The notes below the pieces were generated by a model. That model did no database searches, was not told the origin of the DNA, and saw nothing but the letters and a program-made list of their open reading frames with translations. Both the position numbers and the translations under genes were made by a program. Below, one piece after another: positions 48,873-60,200 of a stretch of 64,000 bases of DNA; positions within the stretch are counted from its first letter, which is position 1; every line of letters begins with the position of its first letter. Origin of the DNA: Rhododendron vialii (Eukaryota; Streptophyta; Magnoliopsida; Ericales; Ericaceae); the NCBI RefSeq assembly GCF_030253575.1, contig NC_080568.1, forward strand, positions 22,901,501 to 22,965,500. The letters are read 5' to 3'.

Positions 48873-51800
48873 CACTACAGGAAAAAACACAATTGCCGAC
48901 TAAAGGTTTAGTTACCTAATGTAACCTTTTTAGTCGCAAAATGGTTTTCCCGACTAAATAATTTGGTCGGCAATTTAGTCGGGGAATGAGAGTCGGCAAA
49001 TGTAATTGCCGACTAAATAAGGTTTAATCGGCCAATGGATGGTTTTTGCGACTAAATGGGTGACTAAAAAACTTAGTCACAGTTTCTCTTTTAGTCGGTA
49101 AAGTTAACTTTTGCCGACTGAATATTTAGTCAGCAATAATAATTGCATTGTGGCTTCAAATGTTATTACAAAAAAATCAAGGGGTGTCGCCAAAATGGAA
49201 AAATTAAATTGCCCTTTTTGATGGGGATTTGCCTTGGCAAGATTCCCTTGTTCCAAGATGGAGGGTCTTGAACCTAAGACCATATGGTTCATCCCACACG
49301 CAACTTGCCACTCCACCACCGCTATACTTTGTTTTCTTTTCGGTAATAAATATACTTATACCATTCGGTTTCATCTGTTTTACTCTTATTTTTTAAATTT
49401 ACTTTTTTTTTTGGATAAGCTTTTAAATTTACTCTCTTAAAATAAAAAAAAAAACTTGTTAGCACTAAATCTTTTTTTTAGGACCTACACACTAAAAGAG
49501 AATATTGCAATTACATTCACAGACAGAACCTATTTCTCCAAATACGCAAATTAGAACCATTATCACCCGAGCCCCACTTGAGGTCCTTTTGCCAGGTTAG
49601 AACCATCTATCTTTGTTTTATTAGTGGGTTAAAGATCATTCTTTACCGGAGATTATAGTTTGATCGTTTTTCATTAGACAATTGTTTGAACGAAAATATT
49701 ATTTTATTATGAGTTCATGTCTCGATAAAGGGGTTTTCTAAACCTAATCGAGTCACAAATTTACGAGGATGAATTATTCAACAAGTGTGACAAAATGAAC
49801 GGTCTCGATCGTAATGATTTTCTCGCGATCGTGTGGCTTCTGCAACAATAAGTGCAACATAAGACCTAGTTGACTATCAAGTAAATCAAAGCTATAAATT
49901 GTAAAACATAACTGCCGAGTAATTTTTTATAATGCTTGATATGAACCGATAGGATTTCACTTATTACCAATCATAGCATTGTCACCAAAATCGAAGATCA
50001 CTCGATATCGGTGACCACATAATATACTTGGAGGACGAAAATGAGACTCGGGTGAAACTAAGAAGACCATTTATATAAATTTTCCAAAAATATATGTCTA
50101 TTAAGTCGGTCCTCCCGGGTCAAAATTCCTGCCCGCCACTGATGACCATGTCGTTCGCTTATACATTTCCAGCCAATGTTGTCTCACCCACAGAGATGCA
50201 TAAGTTCGTAAACCTTTGTCATTTTGGTTATTGTCCTAGTGTGGACCGTAATGATAACGTTTCTTTGCATAGTACCATTTGAGGTTCAATTGATAACGCT
50301 TGTTGGGATATAAGTGATATTAGGTTTTGTGTTAGAATTAGAATTATTGATTTTGCTTATATTCTATGACAAAATTGATTTCTTAAAAGTATAGGTAAAA
50401 TGTTTTTATTAAAAAGTCATTTTGAAAAACAAGGAAATGCTTTGTTGTAATTCTAAATAAAACTAATGTTTTGATATGAGTTTATAGCTAATTGCCTTCG
50501 TGCAAAAAGGGTTCTTTAGTGGGCAATAGTTATTAACCTTTTTGTTATCTAAAGCCCGCAAATGAGCTACACATGATCAATAATACATAATTTCATTTTT
50601 CTTCACTCTAATAACGACACTGAGGACGAGTCGCCTATTAGATTAGATTCATTGCACCTAGGGGTGGAGCAAGGAATTTTGTTTGCTGGGGCCAAAAGTT
50701 AGATTCACAAGTTAAATACTTTTCATTTACAAATCCAAAGAATAGATACATTTTGAAAATGATGCATGACTGGTTTAGTCCCAGCAATTACTTGGTATAT
50801 GTGGGACAAAAAATAGTAAATAAATGGGGACCAAAATAGACGGGCAGAACATAGATGGGCAGAGTGATCTTGTACGCTTATATTAAGCTAGCTAGGAGGT
50901 CAAAAATGAAAAAGGCAGAAAAGACTACTCCAAGAAGTATGTGTGGAGTCTTTGGATCAAAGACAAGCATGCCCAAGTCAATGGGAATATGAAGGGCTTA
51001 CCATCGACATCGACCAAGACAATGGGCAGAACCATCCAATGACCAAGACTTAACATTTAACTCCGTGGAACCCATGATAACTTCGATAGGATGTCTATTT
51101 AATTTTTTGCTAAAATATATAACGGGGCTAGGGTTCTTACCAAATTTTTAACTTTTTGGTCAAACTCTAGAGATACTTTCATTGATATGAAAAACATATA
51201 TCGGAAACGGCCGAACGGGTAGCCACCTCCAAGGAGAAAGGAAAGCAACCACAAAGAGACCTAAACTTACAAACGAATTGAACATTCAGGACAAGACTCG
51301 TTTCCGACTTCGAAAAGCCATCAAGACGACGTAGAAAACCCACCAAAACAACACACACAAGGAGTGAGAGAAATTCCCATGAAGGGGAAGAAAACAACAA
51401 CAAAAAAATAGAAAACAAAAACTAAAGCAAAACCTACGAGCAAACAACAGATCCATGCCCAGCCCTAAGTTCAGCCGCCCAAAAACGTTGATCAAGACCC
51501 TCACTACCGCCATGTCAAGGGCGGCCAAGAGACAGCAAAGACCACAGAACGGAACCTTGATCAGCACAGCAACCACACCACACCGTACAACAACACCAAC
51601 ACCAACACCAACTACTATCTTCTTCCCAAGAAACGCGACTACGTTCGGTTTGAGTTTAGTGATCCAACCCTTTCTTTTTGCGCACAGTCCTTAATTATTA
51701 CTTCCTCAATTCTAATTTTTTAGCCATTTTTGGGAGTCCATGCGACTTTTCAATTAATTAAGATCGAAAGATATTTAATGCGTTCGGAGATGTTTAAGTG

Positions 51801-52658
51801 TTATAGTGCACTAACCAAGCCCTGCTTGAGGTCTTTCTTTGGCCAAATCCAAATCATCTCTTTTGACGTAATACAAATTAGATCATTCGTACCAAGAATG
51901 AAGTTAATCACCTATGAATAGACACTTGATCTGACAACAAAATTCTTTTTATTTAAGAATTTGCATGTTGATAGACGGCTTTCCTTAACCCGATCGAGCC
52001 AAAAAATTTCGAAAAATCTTATGATTAAAGAAGGAAAAAAAAAGAACGGTTTAGATCAGGAAAGGTTGCATCGTGATCAATGTCCGTCGGAACAAATATT
52101 TCCTTTCTTGAAATTTGTGTAAAAGGGGAAAAAAATTGATTTTTGCCTACCAAATGTAATTTTAGTCAGCAAATATTACCTATAAATTATTTAGTCGGGA
52201 AATGTTTTTCATTTGTTGATCGATTTGGTAAATTAGAAAAAAAATTGATATTTGCCGACGAAATGTAATTTTAGTCGGCAAATATTACTATTCCCTACTA
52301 AATTATTTAGTCGGGAAATGTTTTTTCATTTATTGATTTTTTTAAAATTAGAGGAAAATTGATTTTTGCCGACCAAATGTAATTTTAGTCGGCAAATATT
52401 ACCTATTCCCTACTAAATTATTTAGTCGAAAAATGTTTTTCATTTATTGTTTTTTAAATTAGGGGAAAATTTATATTTGCCGACTAAATTTATTTTTTTG
52501 TCGGCAAACATTATTATTTCCCGACTAAAATTTGTTTTAGTTGGCAAAGATTATTATTTCCCGACTAAATTTATTTAGTCGGTAATTGTCCAACAATAGG
52601 TGACTAAATTTATTTTAGTCGGAAATTTTAGTCTGCAATGGTGTAATTTCTTGTAGTG
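48873..52658. mobile_element. Non-autonomous CACTA element, 3786 bp (TSD tat), TTTAGTCGGCAA subterminal repeats
   Basis: It begins CACTACAGGAAAAAACAC and ends GTAATTTCTTGTAGTG, with the 3-bp duplication tat (48870-48872 and 52659-52661). The first 260 bp and last 530 bp carry dense copies of gccgactaaa and tttagtcggc. These differ from the CGTCACC-type repeats of the other small CACTA elements, so it is another family. No transposase frame is visible. Its interior holds a SINE-like segment (about 49205-49330) and unassigned noncoding sequence. Confidence 0.92.
49205..49330 (-). mobile_element. Possible tRNA-derived SINE inside the CACTA element
   Basis: On the minus strand ggtggtggagtggcaagttg resembles pol III box A, and ttaggttcaagaccctcc about 35 bp later resembles box B. 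The remainder is not resolved. Confidence 0.5.
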
Positions 52659-53500
52659 TATTGAAAGATATAAGCGTTGAAAGAACGGCACGAAAAACGA
52701 AAATGGACAATAAAAATGGGACGGAGGGAGTACTACATACGAACACAAAATACAAAGTCTTCAAGATCTCACATAAATTATCTGAGTTGTTTTAATTTGT
52801 TCAAAATATTTTTTGAAGGGTTTCCAGGAAATCATTTCAGCCGGATATCAGTAAGTACTTGATCTTTGCATTTTTTTTTTGTCTCTACTTGTATAGACCA
52901 AAAAAACATCATATAGATCAAGCACTTACTGATGTCTGAGTGAATTAGTTTTTATAGGGACTCTTCAAAAAATGTTGTGAACAAATTGCAAGGTTCACAA
53001 TATTTGTGTAGGCCCTCAAAATAGGTCTCATACAAGAAGGTGTACAAGTGGTGTACCCATACCAATTTTGTCAGAACAATATACTGCTGGGATGTGGGAT
53101 TATTAAAATGTAAGGACTTTTTTTTTGTCTTCATTCAATTTTTTTTCGTATTTGTGAGTTTTGCATCAAACTTTTGTGACTTATTGATTTGTTTCGGCGA
53201 GATGAATCAAAAAAACAAAAAATTTGGATCGAAACTCGTAAATTTTTTAAAAAATACAAAAATATAAGTCAAAAAGTTGTATTTTTTACTTATTATTGTA
53301 TTTTATAAAAAAATTATGAATTTCGATCAATTTTTTTTTTTTACTTTTTCAATCTCTCTCATTGAGATGAATCAATAAGTCACAAGAGTTGAATCCAAAA
53401 CTAAAAAATACGGAAAAAAAATTGAATAGAAAAAATAATAAGTCAGCCCTAACTTTTTAATCAAAACCTACCAAACCAACCATAGTACACTATGTTAATT

Positions 53501-53650
53501 CTAACTCCACACCCACTTACACACCCATTTACATATCCCCACCCACAATAGAAGTGAGGCCTACACACACTGGGTGTGTAGTGTGTACAGATTCTACCCC
53601 TATTATGAGTGAGGATGTGCAAATGAGTGTGTGTTTGGGTGTGGAGGTAG
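53501..53650. mobile_element. Small palindromic MITE, 150 bp
   Basis: It begins CTAACTCCACACCCA and ends TGGGTGTGGAGGTAG, a 15-bp inverted repeat with one mismatch, and the flanks remain partly complementary inward. The target-site duplication is unresolved. Confidence 0.65.
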
Positions 53651-54076
53651 AATGATTGTTCCGTTTTTGCTTTTTACCACAATAGTAATAGCTGTGCACA
53701 TGTTTTTCCAAGGCAACCAAAGGCAATAGCTGAGCTGTCACCTGTTGATTGGTTGGCTGGCAAAGATGGTTTTCCATGTGAGCCGGACATATTCTCGTGG
53801 AAAAAACGTGCCAAAGGCGCAGAGCATTGGTTTTCTTGTTTTCTTCGAAAATGAACCAATTAGTTCTCTGATTTACAAAAATGCCACCGAGTTTTTGGGT
53901 CATCTGAGTTTTTGGGCTTTTATTTGCACGTTGGATGGGCATTTTTTATGGTATTGGGCTAAAAAAGAGTTTTATTCAAACCCAAATAGAAAAAAAAATT
54001 GAGTGCCCCAAAAATTGAATATTTTTATGATGCCCAAGGCCCAGGCCTCTTGGGCCTTGGGGTTGGGCCGGCCCTA

Positions 54077-54819
54077 CGTATACTCATTCAAACTAGTTTA
54101 ATATTATCTAGCAAATCAAATTATAAGTCATTCAAGTTTATATGAATTTTTGAAATAAATGTCGTAAATAACAATCAACATCCTTTTTTGTATTAGAAAG
54201 AAGTTCGGAAAAGAAAAATAGAAGATTTAATTATTTGCATCAAAATAATTATTATTTTTTATTGAAAAAGTGGGATATCACAAATAATTCGCTCGGGGCA
54301 TCAGGAGCCCGACCTAGCTTGGAGCAACCGAGCCACATGACGATGGGACTCCGAGCTCTGGGTACATTGGATGGAGCTCGATCTGCGGTGACCCAAACAG
54401 GCTGATGTGAATGCGCCTAGTGGTTCTTGGCTTGGGGATGGTTGGAGGCCTATTCTGGGGCCACTACATGCACCAATCAAACAAATATACCTTAGGAATT
54501 GTGAGTATGTGAGAAGAAAAAGTTATTCTTATGCAAAAGGAATTAAAAGAGAGAACCCTAGGACTTGAATCGTGTGTCTATTGGATAGTAAAATTAAATT
54601 TTTTCGTTGGATTGTGATTGTGTGAGAGGAAAAAATTATTTTTATGCAGAAGGAAAAGCGAGAACCCTAGGACTTGAATCATGCACCAGTTGAATAGTAA
54701 AACTATGCTTTTTCATTAGACTAGCTAGCTCGTATGTTGTATAAAATTAGATTAAATATATACACTACATATACCTGGCTATACCTATCTAGTGCCCTAA
54801 GTTTGAGTGAAAATTCAGG
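54077..54819. other. Intergenic sequence with GC-rich LTR-like scrap
   Basis: About 54290-54480 is GC-richer (cgctcggggcatcaggagcc) and looks like an LTR remnant. An internal duplication around gagaaccctaggacttgaat occurs at about 54552 and 54659. No coding sequence is supported. Confidence 0.5.
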
Positions 54820-55205
54820 AGATTAATGCTTTGTTCGATTCCTTTTTGGAAAATTTTTGAGTTTGATTTTTGGGACAATGAGTGGAGAGAGAAATTAGGG
54901 TAATAATTGAAGATAATGATAATGATCGAAGAGAGATAGAGAGAGAAACGAGAGTAGTGATTGGAGAGAAAAATGAGAGTAATGATAGGAAATAGAGGTA
55001 ATGAGTGGAGAGATAAATTAGGGTAATAATTGAAGATAAAGGTAATGAGCGAAGAGAAATAGAGAGAGAAATGAGTGTATTGATTGGAGATATGGGTAAT
55101 GAGTGGAGAGAGAAATGAGAGTAATAATTAAAAGTAAGAGAACGAATGTTTTTTGAGTTGGATTTTTTTTTTTCCAAGTTTGCAACCAAATAAGGGCTTA
55201 AGTCT
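54820..55205. repeat. Purine-rich minisatellite, about 122-bp period, perhaps inside a MITE
   Basis: Repeats of aatgagtggagagagaaat and gtaataattgaagata recur at about 54878, 55000 and, partially, 55090. The outer edges (gctttgttcgattcc and ggttgc-type aaccaaataagggctt) could be degraded inverted repeats of a MITE. The antisense Leu/Ser-rich frame is compositional. Confidence 0.7.
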
Positions 55206-55576
55206 TCAGCTCAGGGCCTTCCATGGCTCCCTCTGATTTCTAATGAATTATTATAGGCTTGAAACAAGCACGTCCCCGGCATTTTGAGGGTCAGAGGCGA
55301 TTTTCAAGGTTGGCTTGTTGGAACCCTTAACAGAAGATAGAACAAAATAAGTAGTAAATCAATCTAAAAATTCAAAAAAAAAAGAATACATATAACAAGG
55401 TAGATAAAATTTCCGACAGCAGTAATCATTGATTAATGTGACTGTATCAGTTTAATATCACTCTTCTTCGTGTATTTTTTAGCGACAACACTAGCAATTA
55501 CGCTTGCATAACGTGCTTATTTTTTGTACACCCTATTAACTTTGGAGCGCATACTTAATTTTACCAAAAATAAATA

Positions 55577-55816
55577 TTCCCTCCGTCCGGATTTACTAGT
55601 CTTTTTTTTTTTGGAGTTCGTGCCATTTTTCAATCGATTATATCTTCCAATTTATAATGTTTTACGTAATTTCAAAAATATTGTATTATAGAACTAATCG
55701 AGATCTATCAAACAAAATACTTATGCGATATGAAATATATTACGGATTCAAAGATATAACACGTTTTTTAGCCGGTTAGAATAGAACTAAGAACAATTAA
55801 ATCCAGACGTAGGGAG
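55577..55816. mobile_element. Mariner/Stowaway-like MITE, 240 bp, with flank duplicated
   Basis: Ends TTCCCTCCGTCC and GACGTAGGGAG, with TA at 55575-55576 and 55817-55818. Its right 68 bp plus adjacent sequence are tandemly duplicated (see 55749-55976). Confidence 0.8.
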
Positions 55817-55976
55817 TAAATTGTTAGAGAAGCTTAAGGCACAAGACTTCCTCACTTTCCCACAAAGATATAACAAGTTTTTTAGCCGGTTAGAATAGAA
55901 CTAAGAACAATTAAATCCAGACGTAGGGAGTAAATTGTTAGAGAAGCTTAAGGCACAAGACTTCCTCACTTTCCCA
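55749..55976. repeat. Exact 114-bp tandem duplication spanning a MITE end
   Basis: Units 55749-55862 and 55863-55976 are nearly identical (one visible difference, aacacg and aacaag). They contain the right end of the MITE and about 46 bp of flank. The near-identity points to a recent event. Confidence 0.93.
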
Positions 55977-56257
55977 GAAGGACGGGCCTGGCCAGGGAGA
56001 CCCCGTTCTCAATTCCCATGCATGCATGCCAGACATGCCTTCAAATCCATGGACATGGAGCTAGACTGAGAAGATCCAAGTCAAGGGCTGCTGGGAGTGG
56101 GACGTAAAGTATCAAACATGAGTCAACATGCAACAGTACGTTCAACATTTTAACCGTGCGACATCTGTTTCTTTAAAAAAAAATTTATTGATAATTGTCG
56201 TCATTTTTTTTGTCGTCATTTAATTCGTTAATTAATTAAGCTTTATCTGGTGGAGGC

Positions 56258-56488
56258 TGTTAGGAACATGTTTGAAAGATTGAATCTTACATCTGATAAA
56301 TAGAAAAAGGGTTGGACCTTAATATACAATTAGATGTCTCATCACTTACAAAGCTTGGTCTTTTAAGTGGATATGAGTCATTCAATATATATTGAGTTCA
56401 AGTGATGTGGTGCGGACTCCGTGGATACTCCCCAATGGATTCGGCCTTGGTGCACAAGGAAGACCTCAGGTGGATTAGACTCCTAACA
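56258..56488 (+). repeat. TRIM 5' LTR
   Basis: 231 bp, TG...CA ends, followed by two bases and then the tRNA-Met-type primer-binding site. Confidence 0.93.
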
Positions 56489-56805
56489 AGTGGTATCAGA
56501 GATGATGGCTGACGATCTTTGGGCGGACTCAAACCGATTTGTTGGGCTTGCATGGAGACTCTCAATGGCGCGAGAAAAATCCAAGGTGGCTCTCGATGGA
56601 GCAAGGATGTAGGCAGAGCGCTGCATGGAGGCTCTCGATGGAGTGAAGGCCAGGGGTTGGTTCTCGATCGATGGAGTGGGTGCGATGAAGTCCAAGGTTA
56701 AATCGGTGTTAGAGAGTAAAAAGATCATGGATCAAGGGGGAGTCATTTGGATCAAATCGAGGGGGAGCTAAGGCCAAATGCATGGTTCACACATGAGGGG
56801 GAGAT

Positions 56806-57037
56806 TGTTAGAAACATGTGTGAAAGGTTGAGCCCTACATCAGATAAATAAAAAAAGGGTTGGACCTCAATATATAATTAGATGGCTCACCACTTACAAA
56901 GACTTAGCATTTTAAGTGTATATGAGTCAATCAATGTATATTGGGTTCAGGTGATGTGGTGCGGACTCTGTAGATACTCCCCAACGGATTGGACCTTGGT
57001 GCACACAGAAGACCTCAGACAAATCAGACTCCTAACA
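56806..57037 (+). repeat. TRIM 3' LTR
   Basis: 232 bp, preceded by a polypurine tract. It ends 21 bp upstream of the TATA-like box of the terpene synthase gene. Confidence 0.93.
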
Positions 57038-57058
57038 GAGGCTGGTTGGGTTTCATCC

Positions 57059-57065
57059 TATTTAA
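57059..57065 (+). promoter_or_regulatory. TATA-like box of the intact terpene synthase gene
   Basis: tatttaa in the context catcctatttaaggagag lies about 170 bp before the ATG. The same block is kept upstream of the pseudogene (about 24308-24325). Transcription probably starts some 30 bp downstream, leaving a leader of about 140 bp. Confidence 0.55.
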
Positions 57066-57236
57066 GGAGAGTTGGCCCGAATCATTTGACAAACTATCAA
57101 GCTGTGTTGTTCTATCAGAGAGAGAGCTTTTTGAGTCTTCTCTCTCTTAGTAAAAGGACTTAGCGATTTTAGCTTGAATAATCGTTCGCGTAAAGTGTAT
57201 TGTTAATTTATTTTTTTCTTCTTAATTTCACTGACA

Positions 57237-60200
57237 ATGGACCATCTTTCTCTGGAAAAGCCTACAATGCCCGACACTCTTCGCCCCTTAGGGAACTTTC
57301 CCCCCAGTTTATGGGGAGATCGATTTTCCTCATTCACTTTAGATGCCCAGGTATTTAATTAATATACTCCCTTTGTCTCATTTTCATTGTCCATTATTCT
57401 GTATGTCTCTTTTATGCATTTTGTCTATATCTTTTAGCTTGGATCTTGAAAAATATATAATATAGATCTTATTTGATAAATCTCGATTAGTGTTATATAT
57501 AGCTATATATGATGCATTTTTGACATAGCTATATATGATGCAGTTACTAGAAAAATACAGTAAAGAGGTTGAAGTGTTGAAGGAAGAAGTGAAGGATATG
57601 CTAGTACTAGATCACCATGTTGGAGCAGAGAAGATGGTTCTGATCGATGCACTTGAACGCCTTGGTGTTTCCTACCTCTTCCAGAAAGAGATTGAAGAGC
57701 TTTTGGAGAACATGTTTCCAAACTTTGAGGAACATGTTTTCCATGATAATTTGTTCATGGTGTCACTTCACTTTCGAGTGTTTAGGCAGCATGGCTATGA
57801 CTTGTCTTCCAGTAAGTAACCCTTTTTTATAGTTAAAAAAGAAGAAAAACGATCCAATGACATATAGTAGTATTATAAGTTTCAACGCCCAAACTTTTAC
57901 AAATGACGCTGCCATATTATTTTTGATGAGATCAATTGTCATATTAAGAACTTTCATTTGAAAATCACTCTTTATTACATTATAGACTTTAGTTTTTTGA
58001 AAGTTAAGGAAATTAATATCATATGGACATGGTGTGGCTCACTTGAATATTGTATTAGATGTCTTTGAAAGATTCACAGACAGTAATGGTGAGTTCAAAG
58101 AAACCATAAGCAGTGATGTGATGGGTATGTTAAGCCTACATGAAGCTACTTTTTTGAAGACTCATGGAGAAGATATACTTGACAAGGCCTTTTGTTTAAC
58201 AAAAGCTGGGCTTGAGTCCTTAAAACCACAATATTTAAGCTCAAATTTGGCAGAACAAGTGACCCATGCCCTGTACCAACCACTCCAAAGGGGAATTCCA
58301 AGAGTTGAAGCTAGGCATTACATTTCTGTTTATGAAAAAGATGCTTCTAGGAATGAAAAGCTATTGAGGCTTGCAAAGATTGATTTCAATCGGGTACAGA
58401 TGTTACACAAGGAAGAACTCTACCACATCTCCAGGTAATTAAGATTCCACGTGTGCTTATTAAAAGAGAATATGTTGTGTGTGTGTACATGTTATATATA
58501 TTTGGCAATGACACTGGTTAATCTAATTCCCGTTCAATCTATTTTTCTTAAACGAAAAATAGAAATAACATATCAAAAAAGATGAACGATGAAATTGTGA
58601 ACAATAAAAGATTAAAACATTGAGAGAGCTTTGAAGAGTACGAGGATGTACTCTTCTAGTGCGGTTGTTAGCAAAGATTCGACCTACTCCACAGCTTCAC
58701 ATTTTTAGATAAACAAAAAAAACAACAAAAGCATGCAAATAAAAGTACAAAGAAGCTAAAAAGCTCAGTTTTTGGTAAACGAAATTATTTTTTTAATTGG
58801 GGTGTACCATGGGCTTCTCGTAAGTTTTTTTTTTGGTAACTCATATTTGTAACCATTCTACTTCCATGTATTTAGGTGGTGGAAAGAGTGGGATCTACGG
58901 TCACATATTCCTTATGTAAGGGACAGAGCAGTGGAGTGCTTTTTCTATTCTACAGCAGTTTGTTTCGAACCGCAATACTCTCTTGCCCGTTTGGTTCTCA
59001 CAAAAACTATGATAATGATATCTGTTCTAGATGATACCTACGATGCTTATGGCACCTATGAAGAACTCAAATGTTTCACAAACGCAGTGCAGAGGTACTA
59101 TTGCTAGCTATAAAGACAAAATTAAAAAATTCCCATTTTTTTAAAAATTCTTTTTGGATCCATTTTGATGACTCAGTTTGCCTATTTTCGGATTGTTTCC
59201 GGATCCACCCTGATGATCCAAAGGGTTTACATCTTAGAGCTATTTGAGGACATCGACCACGTCAAAAACCATAGTTATCATATACCAATTTGATCATAGT
59301 GCATTTATCTTTAGAAAAAGATTGCAACACCGGATTAGAACCCATTCTTATCTCAAATTAAACATGTTTCAAATATATATCAATCGTTACTTGATCAACG
59401 TGATTTTTCACACGATTGATGTTTTTTGACAAGCTCTAAAATATGAAGGATTTTTAGATCATCTAAGTGGGACCTTAGAAATTCTCGAAAATAGGCAAAT
59501 TGGACCGGCCGTTCAATCCATTTGTATGCACTCGATAGGATCCTTTTTTCTTTCCCTATACAAAAAAGCAAGCCACACATCCAAGTTTACACGTTCTTAC
59601 GTTCTATCTTCCAAGCGCTTGTGGGACCCCTAAATAGTATTTTGAGTGTTTCTATCACTTATGAAGATGTAAGAATGGATGTAAACTTTGGAACATTTAT
59701 GTCTAGCATTGCTCTTCCCTTGAATATAGGAGGTATGATTATGTCACATCAAGTGCTCATGTGCAGGGATTGAGCCAAAATTTTACCTTAGTGGTGGGGC
59801 CATAATATGCATGTCTATCGACTTCAAAAAAATTTAAAATAGCATATTGAAAACTATAATCCACGATGTTTGTCATATCCAACACAATACCAAGACAGTG
59901 TAATTTTAATTTAATCTATCTACTAAAATGAGGTATTTTGAATTGGAATACTTTTTCGTATCGTTAAAAGTATTGATGATAGAATCGACATCAAAACTTT
60001 TAACAATGTGCTTCTCTATGTATGAGACCTTCTCGACTTTGAAGAAAATTTATTTGCAAATTTCGACGCCATTCAATCATAGCCTTTGATACTTAATTTG
60101 CTACATTTCTTTTATGTTTGCATTTAGAGGTCTTCTCTGTTTGTCTTTTCCCATAGAGTTTACATAAAAACAAATTGTGAAGTTTGATTTTTCTTAATTT

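Larger units (their letters stand above)
48706..52730. mobile_element. Mariner/Stowaway-like MITE split by a CACTA element
   Basis: The left end TTCATTCCGTCCC and right end GGGACGGAGGGAG pair with three mismatches. TA flanks both (48704-48705 and 52731-52732). Rejoining 48706-48872 to 52662-52730 gives about 236 bp, the usual size of this family here. It sits in a hAT element and hosts the CACTA element 48873-52658. Confidence 0.88.
48577..54076. mobile_element. hAT-like element, 5500 bp including nested insertions (TSD cgtatact)
   Basis: It begins CAGAGCCAGGCCAAG and ends GTTGGGCCGGCCCTA, an imperfect inverted repeat. The perfect 8-bp duplication cgtatact flanks it (48569-48576 and 54077-54084). 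The interior carries a TA-flanked MITE that itself contains a CACTA element, plus a second small MITE (53501-53650). Net of the big nest, about 1.47 kb of hAT sequence remain. No transposase is encoded. Confidence 0.85.
56258..57037 (+). mobile_element. TRIM (miniature LTR retrotransposon), 780 bp, in the terpene synthase promoter
   Basis: Two LTRs of about 231 bp (56258-56488 and 56806-57037) begin TGTTAG(G/A)AACATG and end CTCCTAACA. A primer-binding site tggtatcagag (56491-56501) complementary to initiator tRNA-Met follows LTR 1, and a polypurine tract gagggggaga (about 56795-56804) precedes LTR 2. The target duplication gaggc is at 56253-56257 and 57038-57042. The 317-bp interior has no coding capacity, only short ctctcgatggag repeats. 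The equivalent promoter of the pseudogene (about 24285-24300) is uninterrupted. The LTRs differ at a couple of dozen positions by eye, so the insertion is not very recent. Confidence 0.95.

Noticed and set aside
54815..55189. 124-aa Leu/Ser-rich minus-strand frame
   Set aside because: Antisense of a purine-rich minisatellite.
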